Shown in pieces: positions 32,783 through 41,318 of a stretch of DNA of 64,000 bases. Position numbers and translations under genes: made by a program. This DNA comes from Infirmifilum sp. NZ. Lineage in GTDB: Archaea > Thermoproteota > Thermoprotei > Thermofilales > Thermofilaceae. The notes beneath the pieces are model-generated. The model was not told where the DNA came from. It saw nothing but the letters and a program-made list of their open reading frames with translations, and did no database searches. How positions within the stretch are numbered: position 1 is the stretch's first letter; each line of letters starts with the position of its first letter. The stretch spans positions 263,185-327,184 of the forward strand of contig NZ_CP094288.1 in assembly GCF_022693705.1 (NCBI RefSeq), given 5' to 3'.

Positions 32783-32998
32783 GTGAGCGAGGAGTACGTG
32801 GCAGTGTCCATCACCGTGATCGCAAGGATACCGGGCAGGGAGTTCAGGGAAGAGAGGGTGTTCTACATACCTAAGAGAGTCCTGGAGGAGTGCGCAGGTA
32901 AGTCGCTTCAGGACGCTTATTCGGTTGTCAACTGCGTAGAGTGGTACATGAGGAGGACATTTCTGAAAGAGAAAGAAGCAGAACACGATGAAGGCTAG
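32783..32998 (+). CDS. Small hypothetical protein
   Basis: The 71-residue protein is not recognised. It has a beta-rich first half (YVAVSITVIARI), a helix (IPKRVLEECAGKSL) and a charged tail. The GTG start lies about 35 bases after AAAGGTTTTTAGC. Codon use is like that of true genes here (AGG, GAG and GTG rich), which supports coding. It has no neighbours on the same strand within 250 bases. Confidence 0.5.
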   Translation: MSEEYVAVSITVIARIPGREFREERVFYIPKRVLEECAGKSLQDAYSVVNCVEWYMRRTFLKEKEAEHDEG

Positions 32999-33295
32999 AC
33001 CGAGCAGATAGAGGGTACCGTGGCTCTCGCAACGGCATTAACGTTTAAAGACCCGCCTAAACGGGCTCGGGATCGCCGCTGACCCCCGGATGCGATACCG
33101 TCGGTAATTCCCAAGAATATGTGCACGCCGAATCCCACGCGCTCTTCTGGGGAATCGCAGGCGCTTGCCTGTACGCGTATCCCATGCTGGGGTTTCCCTT
33201 GATCCTCACTCCCAGCTAAGTTTTTAATGCGGGGAGTTACCTAGAATGCAGAGCCCTGAAATAGAAGCACGAAAAAGCGCTTCGCGTGGTAGGTT

Positions 33296-34078
33296 ATGCG
33301 CGTCAGACTCACACGGAGATCCTTCCTTGCTCTCGCAGCAGGGCTAGCTGGCGCAACTGCAGTGACAGCCCTGCGTGACACGTGGGCGCCGGAGGTTACG
33401 GAGGTGGAGCTGGGCTTGGGCCTCGGGCTGACGGTGATGGTGGTGACGGACCTCCACCTCCACGGCTGGGGCTGGCGGGAAGAGGCCGTGCTCGACGCGC
33501 TCATCGAGGCCTCTCGGAGGGCCGACGTGGCAGTGGTGCTCGGGGACACGTACGACCAGGCGACGCCGAGCCTCGAGCTCGTAGAAAGGATGCTGAAGCC
33601 GCTGGACCTCCCGAAGCTTGGGGTCCTCGGGAACCACGAGCACTGGGCCACCGGCAGGTTCCCCCTGCAGGAGGGAATCGCCGCTCTCGAGGCCGCTGGC
33701 GTCCGCCTGCTGCTCAACGAGGCGGTCGAGCTCAAAAGGGTCAGGTTCGGGGGGATCGACTGGTACGAGGACGAGGCGGGCCTCGCGAGGTCTTACCTCT
33801 CGCGCGTCGGCGAGGCGGACGTCCTCCTCTCCCACACGCCCGACATCGCGGGCCTCTCGCCCCGAGCCCGCGTAGTCCTCGCAGGGCACACGCACGGCGG
33901 CCAGGTCTGCCTCCCTCTCCTGGGGCCCCTGTGGGTGCCCAGCCGCTACGGCACGAGGTTCGCTAGCGGGCTCTTCCGGCTGGGCGAATCCTACCTGTAC
34001 GTAAGCCGCGGCCTGGGAGAATCGGTCCTTCCGGTGAGGATCAACTGCAGGAGGGAGCTCCCGCTGATCCACCTGTAA
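33296..34078 (+). CDS. Tat-exported calcineurin-like phosphoesterase
   Basis: A metallophosphoesterase of 260 residues with a twin-arginine signal (LTRRSFLALAAGLAGA, residues 5-20), so it is exported folded. Metal-binding motifs follow in order: DLHLHGWGW, VLGDTYDQ, LGNHEHW, SHTPD and AGHTHGGQV. It resembles YkuE/YaeI-type enzymes that act on phospholipid head groups or nucleotides; the first motif reads DLHLH, as is common in that group. The ATG at 33296 has GGTAGG 5 bases upstream. Tat export is shown by the signal only. Confidence 0.9.
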   Translation: MRVRLTRRSFLALAAGLAGATAVTALRDTWAPEVTEVELGLGLGLTVMVVTDLHLHGWGWREEAVLDALIEASRRADVAVVLGDTYDQATPSLELVERMLKPLDLPKLGVLGNHEHWATGRFPLQEGIAALEAAGVRLLLNEAVELKRVRFGGIDWYEDEAGLARSYLSRVGEADVLLSHTPDIAGLSPRARVVLAGHTHGGQVCLPLLGPLWVPSRYGTRFASGLFRLGESYLYVSRGLGESVLPVRINCRRELPLIHL

Positions 34079-34168
34079 GCGCGCCGCGGCCCGGCGCCGC
34101 CCAGGGGGCTTTCCCAGCCTTTGGGAAATGCTTAAAAGGTTAGCTCGCTCCAGGGGGTGGGAGGATTC

Positions 34169-35458
34169 ATGCTGGGCCTCAGAGAGGCCGTGGCCGCTTC
34201 GCTGCTGGCCTTCCTTGCGCTCTCCCTCGTGCTAAGGTCGAGGCGCCCAAAGGTGCCTATCTGGGCTCTGATGGCCCTTGCCTCCTCCTTCTCTGTCGCG
34301 TTCGGGCTAATAGGGTTGGACGAGCTGGGGCAGGCTGTGAACATCGAGGTCGTCCTCTTCCTCATCGGGATGTTCTCCATAGTCGCTCTCGCGGAGTCGT
34401 CGGGGCTCCTGGAGGCCGCCTCCCTGTGGTTCGTGTCGAGGTTCAGGAGCAGGAAGGCGGCCGTCTTCGGCTCGGCCTACCTCTTCGGGCTCATGGCGGC
34501 TCTCGCGGTGAACGACACGGTTGCACTGATCGGCCCGCCGATAGCCGTGCTTGTGGCTAGGGCGCTGGGCGTCGACTACAGGATGATGTTCCTCCTGCTC
34601 GCCTATTCCCTCACGATCGGCTCGGTGATGACCCCTATTGGAAACCCCCAGAACATGCTCATAGCCGTGGAGTCGGGGATCGGGGCGCCTCTCGTGGAGT
34701 TCCTGAAGTGGCTCGCGATACCCTCGCTCATCAACATCTACCTGACCGCCGCGTACCTTCTGAGGGCGTTCAGAGTCGAGGACAGGCCGGTGAGCCTCCT
34801 CGCGCTCCCCCAGGAGAAGATCACCAACAGGCGCGACGCCTACCTGGGAGGTCTCGGGCTCGCCGCGGTGGTGGCCGCGCTTCTAGTGAACGACCTGCTG
34901 CAGCTGGCGGGCCTACCGCACGTGAAGAGCATCGGCTTCATACCCTTCGTCGTTGCCGCAACCCTCTACGTGGCGTCGAGCGACCCCAGGAGGATACTCG
35001 GCGGCGTCGACTGGGGCACTGTCGTCTTCTTCATCTCCATGTTCATAACCATGGAGGCTGTTTGGCGTGCCGGGGTCCTCCAGGAGGCGATCGGGGCGCT
35101 CACTCTAAACCCCCTCGCCCAAACCTGGGTGAACGTGCTCCTGATAACCCTAGCCTCGCTGGCGCTCAGCCAGCTCCTCAGCAACGTCCCCTTCACCAAG
35201 TTCTTCATCGACTACATGAAGGCCCTTGGCTTCGGGCCGGGCAACACTGCGGAGTGGGTAGCGCTGGCCATGGCCGCCACGATCGCCGGCAACCTCACGA
35301 TACTCGGCGCCGCCTCGAACGTGATCGTGATCGAGACCCTCGAGACGAGGTACCAGCAGACCATCAGCTTCACGGAGTTCCTCAAGCACGGAGCAGTCGT
35401 GACGGCCATAAACACCGCCGTGTACCTCGCGTACTTCTACCTCCTGCTCCACCTCTGA
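34169..35458 (+). CDS. ArsB/NhaD/SLC13-type ion transporter
   Basis: A membrane protein of about 429 residues and eleven or twelve helices from the ion transporter superfamily that includes ArsB, NhaD and citrate carriers. Two symmetric re-entrant signatures are seen: NDTVALIGPPIAVLVAR in the first half and, in the second, NVPFTKFFIDYMKALG with GNLTILGAASNVIVIE. It probably exports arsenite or exchanges ions for protons or sodium. The open frame begins at 34157, but GGGTGGGAGG lies just before ATG 34169 and CTTAAAAGG sits about 35 bases upstream of it, so the later start is taken. No arsR or arsA gene is nearby. Confidence 0.87.
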   Translation: MLGLREAVAASLLAFLALSLVLRSRRPKVPIWALMALASSFSVAFGLIGLDELGQAVNIEVVLFLIGMFSIVALAESSGLLEAASLWFVSRFRSRKAAVFGSAYLFGLMAALAVNDTVALIGPPIAVLVARALGVDYRMMFLLLAYSLTIGSVMTPIGNPQNMLIAVESGIGAPLVEFLKWLAIPSLINIYLTAAYLLRAFRVEDRPVSLLALPQEKITNRRDAYLGGLGLAAVVAALLVNDLLQLAGLPHVKSIGFIPFVVAATLYVASSDPRRILGGVDWGTVVFFISMFITMEAVWRAGVLQEAIGALTLNPLAQTWVNVLLITLASLALSQLLSNVPFTKFFIDYMKALGFGPGNTAEWVALAMAATIAGNLTILGAASNVIVIETLETRYQQTISFTEFLKHGAVVTAINTAVYLAYFYLLLHL

Positions 35459-35507
35459 GAGAACGTTCCTCACCGCGCCCGTTGAGCGAGGGCAGCGGGG
35501 TGGTCCC

Positions 35508-36095
35508 TTGACGGAGGAGCTCGCCAGGAGGGTGATGAAGTGGTACTCCGTGAACAAGCGCCAGTTCCCCTGGAGGGTCGGCATGAGGGACGAGTGGGTC
35601 GTCGCCCTCACTGCAATACTCCTGAGGAAGACGCGCGCCGAGAGCGTGGCGAAGCACTACAGCAGGATCGTCGCCGCGATAAGCTCGCCGCAGCGCGCGC
35701 TGGAGCTGGGTGTCGAGGGCATCGAGGAGCTCCTCAGGCCGCTAGGCCTGCACCACACCAGGGCCAGGCAGATCTACGCCCTTGCGGAGAACTGGGATAA
35801 GGGCGAGAAGCCCGGCCTCGGGCCCTACGCCCTCTCCCTCATAGACTGCCTCCTGAAGGGCATGCTCGTCCCAGTGGTGGACGTGAACACGAGGCGGGTG
35901 GTCTCGAGGTTCTTCGGGGTCGAGGAGGCGAGAGTGGGCGAGCTCCTAGCCGATGCGGTTAGGGCCGCGGGGACCTGCGAGCTCAACCTCGCGCTGATGG
36001 ACCTCGCAGCCACAGTCTGCAAGCCCCGCAGGCCGGCGTGCGACCGGTGCCCGCTAGCCGACCTCTGCAAGTACGCGCGCTCCGCTAAGCATTGA
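35508..36095 (+). CDS. MutY/MIG-like HhH-GPD DNA glycosylase
   Basis: A DNA glycosylase of 195 residues. NKRQFPWR near residues 16-23 is typical of MutY and of thymine-mismatch glycosylases. The helix-hairpin-helix region is PGLGPYALSLI and the catalytic Asp is probably Asp125 in VVDVNTRRVV. A [4Fe-4S] cluster is bound by Cys171, 178, 181 and 187 (C-x6-C-x2-C-x5-C). It lacks the C-terminal 8-oxoG-recognition domain of MutY, so T/G (deaminated 5-methylcytosine) repair is more likely than A/8-oxoG. The TTG start follows a GGGGTGG stretch. It follows the permease by only 49 bases and may be co-transcribed. Confidence 0.88.
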   Translation: MTEELARRVMKWYSVNKRQFPWRVGMRDEWVVALTAILLRKTRAESVAKHYSRIVAAISSPQRALELGVEGIEELLRPLGLHHTRARQIYALAENWDKGEKPGLGPYALSLIDCLLKGMLVPVVDVNTRRVVSRFFGVEEARVGELLADAVRAAGTCELNLALMDLAATVCKPRRPACDRCPLADLCKYARSAKH

Positions 36096-36289
36096 GGGCC
36101 CGGCGAGAGTCCAGGTGCTTTAGGCCATCCACGACAGAGTACACGCGGTCATAGATCGCGATCGTCTCATCGCTAGCAGAGGCTGACGCAACGTGGAGGA
36201 CGTAGAAGTACGTCACGCCCTACTTTTCCCTTGAGCATCTCGCTCAAGCGAAGTAATCCAAACATCACCGCCTCAACGACCGTAAAGCG
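36085..36289 (-). pseudogene. Possible remnant of a toxin-like gene after an antitoxin
   Basis: Directly after the antitoxin stop the minus strand encodes FTVVEAVMFGLLRLSEMLKG in one frame and then YFYVLHVASASASDETIAIY and DRVYSVVDGLKHLDSR in the next. A frameshift near 36210 would join them. The position is where a VapC toxin would be expected, but no complete PIN motif is left and no start is present. Confidence 0.35.
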
Positions 36290-36541
36290 CTAGCGACTCG
36301 CTGAAGCGTTGAGTAGCTTCGCTTCAAGCTCCCTCTCGAACTCATCCTCTACGACCTCCTCGCTGGTTGGAGCCTCTACGACGAGCTCCGCGAGCTTATC
36401 GAGCGGGTCTTCCGGAGCCTCGAGCACGAGCCTCCTGCCCTCAACTCTGAGCTTGAGTACCCTTTTGATGCCCAGCCTGCGCCTGACCTCCGATGGGATG
36501 AACAAGCGCCCCCTTTTGTCGACTTTAACGTAGATCTCCAT
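36290..36541 (-). CDS. AbrB-type antitoxin without an intact toxin
   Basis: The protein of 83 residues has the AbrB swapped hairpin (VKVDKRGRLFIPSEVRRRLG) followed by an acidic tail (EEVVEDEFEREL). The frame is open to 36616, but the ATG at 36541 begins right at the domain and CTTATACTC lies about 30 bases before it. No PIN gene follows in frame; only a degraded stretch does. It may be an orphan antitoxin or a stand-alone regulator. Confidence 0.75.
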   Translation of the reverse strand: MEIYVKVDKRGRLFIPSEVRRRLGIKRVLKLRVEGRRLVLEAPEDPLDKLAELVVEAPTSEEVVEDEFERELEAKLLNASASR

Positions 36542-36687
36542 AGCTAACTTAGCTGTCGAGAGCCGAGTATAAGTACTTACCCCACGCGGAGTGCGGGGGT
36601 TAACGGTTTCCTCCATGTGAGAACTTGGCGCGCTACACAGTCTCTATCAGCTGAGCTGTTCTTCCCGAAACAAGCTCGCCGCAAGCC

Positions 36688-36846
36688 CTAAGAGCAGGCG
36701 CAGCCGGACTCGCCGCCGCTCGGGACTAGGAGGTTCTTCTCGAAGAGCGCTTCCCAGCACTTCCTGCAGACCCATATCCCTCCGAGCTCCTTGTGGACCG
36801 CCCAGAGCAGGCTGTCAGACTCCGAGCCGCAAATCGCACACTTCAT
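36688..36846 (-). CDS. 52-residue zinc-ribbon protein
   Basis: A small gene: ATG at 36846, TAG at 36688. The product starts MKCAICGSESDSLLWAV and continues GGIWVCRKCWEALFEKN, so two CxxC pairs about 26 residues apart form a rubredoxin-like or treble-clef zinc site. It ends with a GCACS tail. GTTTATTTA about 30 bases upstream makes a good promoter, with a likely leaderless start. Archaeal genomes hold many such mini zinc proteins; several bind nucleic acid or protein partners. Function here is unknown. Confidence 0.75.
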   Translation of the reverse strand: MKCAICGSESDSLLWAVHKELGGIWVCRKCWEALFEKNLLVPSGGESGCACS

Positions 36847-36873
36847 AGCCACGTTGACTCAAAAAAGCTACGT

Positions 36874-36884
36874 GTAAATAAACT
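36874..36884 (-). promoter_or_regulatory. TATA box of the zinc-ribbon gene
   Basis: AGTTTATTTAC on the minus strand, centred about 33 bases before the ATG at 36846. Confidence 0.5.
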
Positions 36885-37031
36885 TAGTGTTACTATGCTC
36901 TCTGGAAATGGCTAGGTAGGACGATACTAGCGCCCTGAAAAAGCAAGTGCTTGTACGCGTAGGGTTGTCAGGGTTCACATGACCGTAGAGAACGTTCCTC
37001 AAAACTGGTGAAAGAGTGTTGCGAGAAAGAC

Positions 37032-37835
37032 CTACCTTAAGGTTATACCCCATGCTGCGATGAGTCTTTTTCTGAGCAGGAACGTGAAGAGAACTGCCGG
37101 TAGCATCATGATCAATGCCCCAGCAAACTTGTAGGGGTCTGGTGCGGTGAGAATAGAGGCGAGTATCTCGGGGGGAAGCGTCCTGTTTCTAAGGGTAAGT
37201 ATCCCTGCGATGAAGGTCTCGTTCCATGATATTATGAATACTTGGATGGCTATCGCCGCTAAGCCGGGGGCAGAGACGGGCAACGTCACTCTGAGAAAAG
37301 CGCTGAACTCGTCCAAGCCATCAATATAGGCCGCTTCCTCTATCTGGGTCGGGATGCCGGCGAAAGTACTGTAAGCCATGAAGATCACAATTGGAATAGC
37401 AAGTATGGAGTGAGCTAATGCAACTCCCAGGATGCTGTCAGCTATTCCCACTTGCATAAAGATCACTGTTAGCGGAACCGCTACAACTATGAGTGGGAAG
37501 GCCCGTAGACCCATAATTGTCAGCTTTAAAGTGTCCCTCCCTCTAAAGCTGTAACGCGCCAGCACGTAGCCTGCAGGGACTCCAAGACCCATGCTGATAA
37601 GTATCGCTAGGACAGCCACAGCTAGGCTTGTGATCACGTTTCTCCAGGTGCCAAGCACGAAGAGCAACTCATAGATGTTTGCGAGTGTAAACGAGGAAGG
37701 GAGAAGTTTCATTACATTATAGTAGTCTCTCGGGTCAGCAAAAGCCGAGAGCGTTACTAAGATTATGGGTGTTAGCACCCAGAAGGCTAATGCTAGAGCG
37801 GCGAGATACGTTAGGATAATTTGGACTTTAGCCAT
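37032..37835 (-). CDS. Sugar ABC transporter permease (MalG type)
   Basis: A 267-residue inner permease with six helices. The EAA loop that docks the ATPase is EEAAYIDGLDEFSAFLRVTL at about residues 162-181, in the standard place. It should pair with the MalF-type permease encoded just upstream (7-base gap) to import a sugar or oligosaccharide. It is the last gene of the operon; no ATPase gene follows. Confidence 0.93.
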   Translation of the reverse strand: MAKVQIILTYLAALALAFWVLTPIILVTLSAFADPRDYYNVMKLLPSSFTLANIYELLFVLGTWRNVITSLAVAVLAILISMGLGVPAGYVLARYSFRGRDTLKLTIMGLRAFPLIVVAVPLTVIFMQVGIADSILGVALAHSILAIPIVIFMAYSTFAGIPTQIEEAAYIDGLDEFSAFLRVTLPVSAPGLAAIAIQVFIISWNETFIAGILTLRNRTLPPEILASILTAPDPYKFAGALIMMLPAVLFTFLLRKRLIAAWGITLR

Positions 37836-37842
37836 AGGTTTC

Positions 37843-38703
37843 TCACCTCGTTACGCGCAGGTAAATTGCTGTGAAAACTACGGAGATAGCGGCGATTATG
37901 AGTGAGTAGATAGTTGAAACCTGGGGATCAAGCAGGATTGTGTACCAGTAGTAAGCCTCACCGGCTAGTACAGGAACGTCACGGCCTGTAAGCACCCACA
38001 TCGGCGCGAATATTTGCAACGCGTACAAAGTCCTAAGAATAAGAGCAACTTGAATACTGGGCTTTAAGAGAGGCAGTGTGACGTAAACGAGCTTCTGTAA
38101 GCGCGACGCGCCGAAGACGTCGGCAGCCTCGAAGTACTCCTTAGGTATGAACTGCAAGCCGGCGAAAATGATTATGAAGATGAGAGAAGTCGCCCGCCAT
38201 ACCTCCGTTACGACTATAGCCAGCATCTCGGTCGCCTGGTACTGGAAACCCAGGAGCTGTAGCGGCTTGCTTACGAGTCCTACCTTCAGGAGGAACCTGT
38301 TAAGGTACCCGTTATAGCTGAAGATGTTGTACCATATCAACGATGCAGAGATGTCGCTGAGTAGCAGGGGGAGTATGAAGATGAATGTGAAGATGCTAGA
38401 CCCTGGGAAACGCTTGCTCAGAAGCAGAGCCGCCGATAGAGCGAGTAGGAACTGAAGGGGTATGATAATCGCGACGAGAAGTAGTGTGTTCCTAAGGGCT
38501 GGAAGGAAGTAGGGATCGGATAATGCTCGCTGCAGGCTAGTTGGGTCTGACAAAGCTATGTACACGCTGAGTACCAGAGGAAAACCCAGCAAGGCCACCA
38601 TGTAGATAATCGAAGGCGAGAGAAAGAAAGCAATTAGAAGGCTTCTTACCCGAGCCCGTGTGTAAAAAAATTTCATTTTGCTCAACCGCTTTTCCAGTAC
38701 CAA
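37843..38703 (-). CDS. Sugar ABC transporter permease (MalF type)
   Basis: A 286-residue permease with six helices (first at about residues 20-40). The coupling loop is EYFEAADVFGASRLQKLVYV. A short basic N terminus (LEKRLSKMKFFYTRARVRS) faces the cytoplasm. Two bases separate it from the stop of the binding-protein gene, so the three genes are one operon. Confidence 0.93.
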   Translation of the reverse strand: MVLEKRLSKMKFFYTRARVRSLLIAFFLSPSIIYMVALLGFPLVLSVYIALSDPTSLQRALSDPYFLPALRNTLLLVAIIIPLQFLLALSAALLLSKRFPGSSIFTFIFILPLLLSDISASLIWYNIFSYNGYLNRFLLKVGLVSKPLQLLGFQYQATEMLAIVVTEVWRATSLIFIIIFAGLQFIPKEYFEAADVFGASRLQKLVYVTLPLLKPSIQVALILRTLYALQIFAPMWVLTGRDVPVLAGEAYYWYTILLDPQVSTIYSLIIAAISVVFTAIYLRVTR

Positions 38704-38705
38704 TT

Positions 38706-40016
38706 CTAGATGTCGGGGGAGACGCCTGCCTGCTGGAATAGGCTCAGCAGCTGCGGCTTGAGCTCCGATAAGACGGCGCCCGGATCCTCGCCTTTGAGGA
38801 CTATGCGCTCAAAGGCAGTCCTGTATATTTGGCTGAACTGTGAGCCCTGAGCCCCGAGGGGAGGAATGTAGGATGTCTTTATATCTGGTAGCGAAAGCTC
38901 CCGGTTAACCCCTTCTACTAGACTCTTTATGGGTCCCTGCGGGACTTTCCCCGCAGCTTCAACGGTTGTAGGCAGAAAGCCGGTTGCCTGGAGGGTTTGC
39001 ACCTGCACATCTGGTCGCGTGAGGAACTCGATGAGCTTCCAGGCTTCGTCTGGGGCAGGCGCACCCTTCATAACCGTGAGGCCTACTACGACAGTTAGGA
39101 GTCCTCTTCCCTTGGGTCCTGCGGGGACGGGAACTACGTAGAATTTGTCGGGGCTCTGCGTTACGGCATTCTTAATCCTGGCAATGTGATCAAAGGCTAT
39201 CCAGACTTCCTCCTTCAGCAACGGGTCGGCCATCTGGCTGTAGGTTGAGCTAGCGGGATTCACGTAGTTCCAAAGCTCCTTCAAGTACGCCCACATCGCA
39301 ACAGCTTCAGGTGAGTCAAACCCCTTGACTTGATACCCCGTGTACGACGGGTAGATGCATCCGTGGAGGAATCTGTGGAAAAGGCCGCTGGGACTCACCG
39401 GGAAGCCCAAGGCTTTCTTCCCGGTTTTCTCGTAGATATTCTTAGCCCAAGCGAGTAGAGCGTCATAAGTCCACTTACTCGTCCCGCTAATCACGTCGTC
39501 TTTGGTAAGGCCAGGAGGCAGGTAGTTGAACGCTTCAGCGTTAACTACAAACACATACGTAGCTGTCATCCAAGGTATGAAGACTTTCTGACCTTTGTAG
39601 ATACTAGTAGCCTCCAATGAACTTATGAATGTGCGTCCTGGAAGAGTTCCGAACTTCGACATGTCTGTTACCCATCCGCGGTCAGCGTACAGGTAGATGT
39701 TCCCCTCGAGGTCACCAAGAAGGCTTATCGTCACCTTGCCTGATTGCTGTTCTGCCTCTAAGCGTGAGAGAACATCACTGTACTGAGAAGTTATGAGAGA
39801 GTCAACGGGTACACCAGTTTCCTTGGTAAAGTTGCCCAGCAGGTTCAGTAGGAAAGCCTTCTCAGCGGTAGCTCCAAGCTGCGTACTGGCGAAGCCAAGA
39901 GTCTTAACTTCCTGGGGCCTCTGAGAGAAGAAGTACAAGAGGCCAACGACTATAACTATAGCGACGAGGGCAACGGCTATAAGAACCCGCCTGTTCATCC
40001 TTTTCGCCCTCTCCAA
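38706..40016 (-). CDS. Sugar ABC transporter substrate-binding protein
   Basis: A 436-residue extracellular binding protein of the family 1 (MalE-like) solute-binding fold. Residues 8-30 form a signal or anchor helix; no lipobox Cys is seen, so it is probably anchored by the uncleaved helix, as is common in archaea. Aromatic residues along the cleft (for example WMTATYVFVVN and KWTYDALLAWA) suit sugar binding. A second ATG six codons in (39998) is an alternative start. TTTATTAATAC lies 15-30 bases upstream on this strand. The cargo is probably the substrate of the divergent glycoside hydrolase. Confidence 0.92.
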   Translation of the reverse strand: MERAKRMNRRVLIAVALVAIVIVVGLLYFFSQRPQEVKTLGFASTQLGATAEKAFLLNLLGNFTKETGVPVDSLITSQYSDVLSRLEAEQQSGKVTISLLGDLEGNIYLYADRGWVTDMSKFGTLPGRTFISSLEATSIYKGQKVFIPWMTATYVFVVNAEAFNYLPPGLTKDDVISGTSKWTYDALLAWAKNIYEKTGKKALGFPVSPSGLFHRFLHGCIYPSYTGYQVKGFDSPEAVAMWAYLKELWNYVNPASSTYSQMADPLLKEEVWIAFDHIARIKNAVTQSPDKFYVVPVPAGPKGRGLLTVVVGLTVMKGAPAPDEAWKLIEFLTRPDVQVQTLQATGFLPTTVEAAGKVPQGPIKSLVEGVNRELSLPDIKTSYIPPLGAQGSQFSQIYRTAFERIVLKGEDPGAVLSELKPQLLSLFQQAGVSPDI

Positions 40017-40301
40017 TTGCTTGGTGGAAAAACGTATTAATAAACTTTATGCTATTTTTCTAAAGGAACCGCTTTCGGCAAGAATTCTCCCAAGAATGCT
40101 CTGAGATCTAACCCAGTGATGGGGAAGGCACTATCTAGAATTCGATACATTATCGCAGGTCTCGCAGAAAAACCAGCGATCAGTTTTTACCTTAGCAAGG
40201 AATACAGCGTACAAGGAGCTTCTGTCATAACAGAGTATTTTGTTAAATAGCGGTGAAGAAAAATATATTAATAAAACATATGATGATTTTCTAAGTTGAG
40301 C
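40017..40301. promoter_or_regulatory. Divergent control region of the sugar cluster
   Basis: The region separates the transporter operon (minus) from the regulator and hydrolase (plus). TATTAATAAA occurs at 40035-40044 and again at 40266-40275, each at the core promoter of one side, so the same element may be bound by the TrmB-type regulator or simply be both TATA boxes. The middle shows no coding signal. Confidence 0.5.
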
Positions 40302-41315
40302 ATGAAATCCCTCCAGGATCTGCTGAAGAGTATAGGTCTAACAAGTTTTGACGCAAGAGTCTACATCACACTTCTATCCTTGGGAGGTGCTACTCTGGCA
40401 ACACTGGAGGAGGAGCTTGAAACCCACAGGGCTCAACTTCACGGGTCTCTGAAAAGGCTGTTCAGTAAAGGGCTTATCGAGCTCTACGGGGGGAAACCTG
40501 CAATGTATAGGGCAGTGCCGCCCGATGTGCTCCTCGAAGTTTTACGAAGAGAGCTAGACGAAGACTTGAAGGAAGCTGAGAGCTTCCTGAGAAACCTTCC
40601 GAGAAAGGCGCCTGAAAGCGTGCACGGTGTTTGGATATACAGGAGCTCTAAGGGTTTGCTAAAGAGGTACATGGAGGCAATCGAGAAGGCGGAGAGAAAT
40701 ATCATCGTGTGCGGGGACGTTGACTTCGTCCAGAGGTTGAGGGAAAAAATACTGGAGGTTTCCGGAAAAGGGGTAATTTCCTATGTCCTGATCTATGAGA
40801 TACCTGGGCTTCCCTTCAGCGAGGGCGTGGCAGAGGGTCTGAAAAAGGTTAAGAAGTCCGTTTCCGGCGATCTCCTCGTACTAGTCGACTCGAAGACAGG
40901 CGTGCTCGCTCAAAGAAGGTTTAGGGCAGATAAGATGACCCCCTACGGAGTTGTCGTCGAGGAACCTGTGCTGATAGACTACCTTGAGGAGAACTTCATT
41001 AACAGGTGGATTCACAGCAGGACCGTAAGAGATGAGGAGCTCGCGCCTCCATTCTGCCTTACGACTTTCAAGCTGGCTGTGCTTGAAGTAGAGAGGCTAC
41101 TGAAGAGAGGTCTCTCGTTGAGAGTTGAATGCAAGGGGAGGTGGAAAGGAGGTGGCAGAGACCACCTGAATGGACGAGTGGAGAGAGCGGTTTACGATCT
41201 TACAAGTGGGATAGTGCAGCTCCAAGTGAAGACTGACGGAGGGACCTTCACCGTTGGGGCCCCTGATGCCATTGTTGAGGACTTCGCATGTGAAGAAATA
41301 TGCGTCGAGGTGTGA
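40302..41315 (+). CDS. TrmB-family sugar-sensing regulator
   Basis: A transcriptional regulator of 337 residues. The N-terminal winged helix (SLQDLLKSIGLTSFDARVYI and onward to LIELYGGKPAMYRAV) is typical of TrmB. A coiled helix, a phospholipase-D-like middle domain, and a C-terminal beta domain that binds the sugar in TrmB follow. It should repress the divergent transporter operon and its own gene until the sugar is present. A TTG two codons earlier is possible; the ATG is preferred. AATATATTAATAAA is about 30-40 bases upstream. The hydrolase gene begins 3 bases after its stop. Confidence 0.9.
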   Translation: MKSLQDLLKSIGLTSFDARVYITLLSLGGATLATLEEELETHRAQLHGSLKRLFSKGLIELYGGKPAMYRAVPPDVLLEVLRRELDEDLKEAESFLRNLPRKAPESVHGVWIYRSSKGLLKRYMEAIEKAERNIIVCGDVDFVQRLREKILEVSGKGVISYVLIYEIPGLPFSEGVAEGLKKVKKSVSGDLLVLVDSKTGVLAQRRFRADKMTPYGVVVEEPVLIDYLEENFINRWIHSRTVRDEELAPPFCLTTFKLAVLEVERLLKRGLSLRVECKGRWKGGGRDHLNGRVERAVYDLTSGIVQLQVKTDGGTFTVGAPDAIVEDFACEEICVEV

Positions 41316-41318
41316 GGT

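Noticed and set aside
36098-36289. Calling the sequence after the 36.3 kb antitoxin an intact VapC
   Set aside because: The frame shifts midway and no set of four acidic PIN residues can be found.
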